7,055 nucleotides of DNA from Aquificaceae bacterium (lineage in GTDB: Bacteria > Aquificota > Aquificia > Aquificales > Aquificaceae), in assembly GCA_015487835.1 (NCBI GenBank), contig WFOY01000097.1, forward strand, positions 1 to 7,055, written 5' to 3'. How positions within the stretch are numbered: the first letter of the stretch is position 1; the number at the start of each line of letters is the position of its first letter. The translations under genes and the position numbers were made by a program. Under the pieces are notes generated by a model. That model was not told the origin of the DNA and did not search any database. It saw only the letters and a list, made by a program, of their open reading frames with translations. Positions 5,741 to 7,055 of this stretch are shown here, in pieces.

Positions 5741-6923
5741 AACCGAGGTGCTTCATAACGTGCCACATGTCCTTGTCCCCTCTCCCTGAGAGGTTAACGA
5801 CCACTATGCCCCCCTTTCCTATATCCTTTGCTATCTCCACAGCCTTTATTACCGCGTGGGCAGACTCGAGGGCGGGTATTATGCCCTCCGTCCTTGAGAG
5901 GAGTTTGAACCCCTCGAGGGCCTCCTCGTCGGTTGCAGTTACGTACTCCGCCCTGCCCGTCTCCTTCAGGTAGGCGTGCTCGGGCCCAACGCCAGGGTAG
6001 TCAAGACCTGCGGATATGGAGTGGGTTGTTAAGATCTGTCCCTCCTCGTCCTGGAGGAAGTAGCTCTTCATACCGTGGAGCACACCGACAGATCCTGAGT
6101 TCAGAGAGGCGGAGTGCTTGCCCGTTTCAAGGCCGAGACCCGCCGCCTCCACACCTATGAGCCTTACCTCCCTGTCCTCTATGAACGGGTAGAAGATGCC
6201 TATGGCGTTTGAACCTCCTCCCACACAGGCCACCACAGCGTCGGGGAGCCTGCCCTCCTTCCTGAGTATCTGTTCCTTGGTCTCCCTCCCTATGACGCTC
6301 TGGAAGTCCCTCACTATCATGGGGAAGGGGTGAGGTCCTACCACTGACCCTATGACGTAGTGGGTAGTCTCCACGTTGGTCACCCAGTCCCTCAGGGCCT
6401 CGTTTATGGCGTCCTTTAGGGTCCTGCTCCCGCTCCTTACGATCCTCACCTCCGCCCCAAGGAGTTCCATCCTGAAGAGGTTGAGCTTCTGCCTCTCCGC
6501 GTCCTCCTCCCCCATGTAAACCACACACTCAAGACCGATCAGGGCAGAGGCGGTGGCCGTGGCTACACCGTGCTGTCCTGCCCCTGTCTCTGCTATCACC
6601 CTCCTCTTACCCATCCTCTTGGCGAGGAGACACTGGCCGAGGGTGTTGTTTATCTTGTGGGCTCCTGTGTGGAGAAGGTCCTCCCTCTTGAGGTATATCT
6701 TTGATCCGCCCACGTACCTGGTCAGGTTCTCGGCTAAGTAGAGGGGTGTGGGCCTTCCTGCGTACTCCCTGAGGAGGTGGTCCAGCTGTTTTTGGAAGCT
6801 GGGATCCTCCTTTATCTTGGTGTAGCTCTCCTCAAGCTGGTCCAGGGCGAACATGAGGGTCTCGGGTACGAACCTGCCTCCGAACTCCCGGAAGTATCCC
6901 TTCTCGTCGGGGAGGTTTTCCAT
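5730..6923 (-). CDS. trpB: Tryptophan synthase beta chain
   Basis: This 397-residue protein is the normal TrpB1 length and catalyses PLP-dependent condensation of indole with serine to give tryptophan, usually as an alpha2-beta2 complex with TrpA. Visible motifs are [16 protein letters not shown] (9-24), [13 protein letters not shown] (56-68), [19 protein letters not shown] (79-97, with Lys90 as the PLP lysine), AETGAGQHG (111-119, with Glu112), GGGSNAIG (235-242, the phosphate-binding loop), [12 protein letters not shown] (305-316) and LSGRGDKD (378-385). The HKINN lysine motif and the length favour TrpA-dependent TrpB1 over the longer TrpB2. No trpA or other trp gene is in the window, consistent with the scattered amino-acid genes known in Aquificales. 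The ATG at 6923 matches the family N-terminus. There is no Shine-Dalgarno at normal spacing (GGGGG ends 13 bases away), but a perfect TATAAT lies six bases upstream. The gene probably leads a transcript continuing into the Toprim gene and the helical protein. Confidence 0.97.
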   Translation of the reverse strand: MENLPDEKGYFREFGGRFVPETLMFALDQLEESYTKIKEDPSFQKQLDHLLREYAGRPTPLYLAENLTRYVGGSKIYLKREDLLHTGAHKINNTLGQCLLAKRMGKRRVIAETGAGQHGVATATASALIGLECVVYMGEEDAERQKLNLFRMELLGAEVRIVRSGSRTLKDAINEALRDWVTNVETTHYVIGSVVGPHPFPMIVRDFQSVIGRETKEQILRKEGRLPDAVVACVGGGSNAIGIFYPFIEDREVRLIGVEAAGLGLETGKHSASLNSGSVGVLHGMKSYFLQDEEGQILTTHSISAGLDYPGVGPEHAYLKETGRAEYVTATDEEALEGFKLLSRTEGIIPALESAHAVIKAVEIAKDIGKGGIVVVNLSGRGDKDMWHVMKHLGYEV

Positions 6924-6929
6924 GGTTCA

Positions 6930-6935
6930 ATTATA
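6930..6935 (-). promoter_or_regulatory. Perfect TATAAT -10 box six bases before trpB
   Basis: On the minus strand TATAAT occupies 6935-6930 and is followed by TGAACC and then the ATG. A start seven bases downstream would fall on the ATG itself, giving a leaderless trpB message. The -35 position (about 6958-6953) reads AATATA, which is poor. An alternative -10, TATATT (6956-6951), would give a leader of roughly 20 bases with GGGGG as a distant ribosome site. The gap also holds the imperfect stem CCCGGAC/GTTCGGG (6971-6965 and 6945-6939). Confidence 0.42.
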
Positions 6936-6975
6936 ACCCCCGAACAACGAAATATATTAATAGGGTCCGGGAATG

Positions 6976-7055
6976 TTAGAGGGGAGCCGGGGTCTCTTCC
7001 TTGAGCTTGTAAACGATATACTTTACGTGGTCAGTCTGAAGGATCCCAGGGAACC
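6976..7055 (-). CDS. C-terminal end of an unidentified gene, possibly a DegT/DnrJ/EryC1-type aminotransferase
   Basis: On the minus strand an open frame enters from the window edge and ends at TAA 6978-6976. It gives 25 residues, beginning FPGILQTDHVKYIVYKLKEE and ending TPAPL. The pattern FPG, a few residues, then xHVxYIVxKLKE resembles the C-terminus of DegT/DnrJ/EryC1/StrS sugar aminotransferases, which typically end with a motif like PxLtxExVxYVVxxLKE. That is a resemblance only, over too few residues to be sure. No full start or active-site residue is in the window. It lies 52 bases upstream of trpB in the same direction, so read-through into trpB is possible; no terminator with a T-run separates them. 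Confidence 0.5.
   Translation of the reverse strand, partial: FPGILQTDHVKYIVYKLKEETPAPL

Noticed and set aside
6127..6528. 133-codon minus-strand frame inside trpB in another frame
   Set aside because: Gly/Arg/Pro-rich out-of-frame reading of trpB, which is intact.
1..7055. tRNA, rRNA, CRISPR, insertion sequence or attachment-site signals
   Set aside because: Gaps between genes are all under 100 bases. None contains a tRNA T-loop pattern, regular spacer repeats or terminal inverted repeats with flanking duplications.

Overview
The window looks like ordinary chromosomal DNA of a thermophilic bacterium of the Aquificales type. From memory, not from a search, the HisC and TrpB proteins closely resemble those of Aquifex and its relatives. 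The coding DNA favours AGG/AGA for arginine, ATA for isoleucine and GAG for glutamate, the proteins are rich in charged residues, and the genes are packed with overlaps or very short gaps. Base composition is more G+C-rich than I would expect for Aquifex aeolicus itself, so a related genus is more likely. The gaps between genes are short and A+T-rich.

Left half, plus strand (1-3299): the 3' end of a MEMO/AmmeMemoRadiSam-B gene, then cutA, then a full-length Rad50/SbcC gene that overlaps cutA by four bases. Next comes a 99-base A+T-rich gap holding a clustered inverted/direct repeat and a plausible promoter. It leads into a 66-codon orphan gene with a good ribosome binding site (3399-3599).

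Right half, minus strand (7055 down to 3572): the last 25 codons of an unfinished gene, possibly a DegT-type aminotransferase; trpB; a small Toprim-domain gene overlapping trpB by 11 bases; an acidic helical protein of unknown function overlapping the Toprim gene; a ribbon-helix-helix (RHH) DNA-binding protein with its own near-consensus promoter; and hisC, three bases behind the RHH gene. hisC and the plus-strand orphan converge and overlap by 28 bases.

The two amino-acid genes, trpB and hisC, stand apart from the rest of their pathways. This fits the known scattering of biosynthetic genes in Aquificales. Between them sit three uncharacterised or loosely characterised small genes (Toprim, helical acidic protein, RHH), the least explained part of the window. 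Two genes, cutA and trpB, lack a Shine-Dalgarno sequence and have a perfect TATAAT ending 8 or 6 bases before the start codon, which could mean leaderless transcripts. I found no tRNA, rRNA, CRISPR, insertion sequence or prophage signal, and no gene-free stretch longer than 100 bases.
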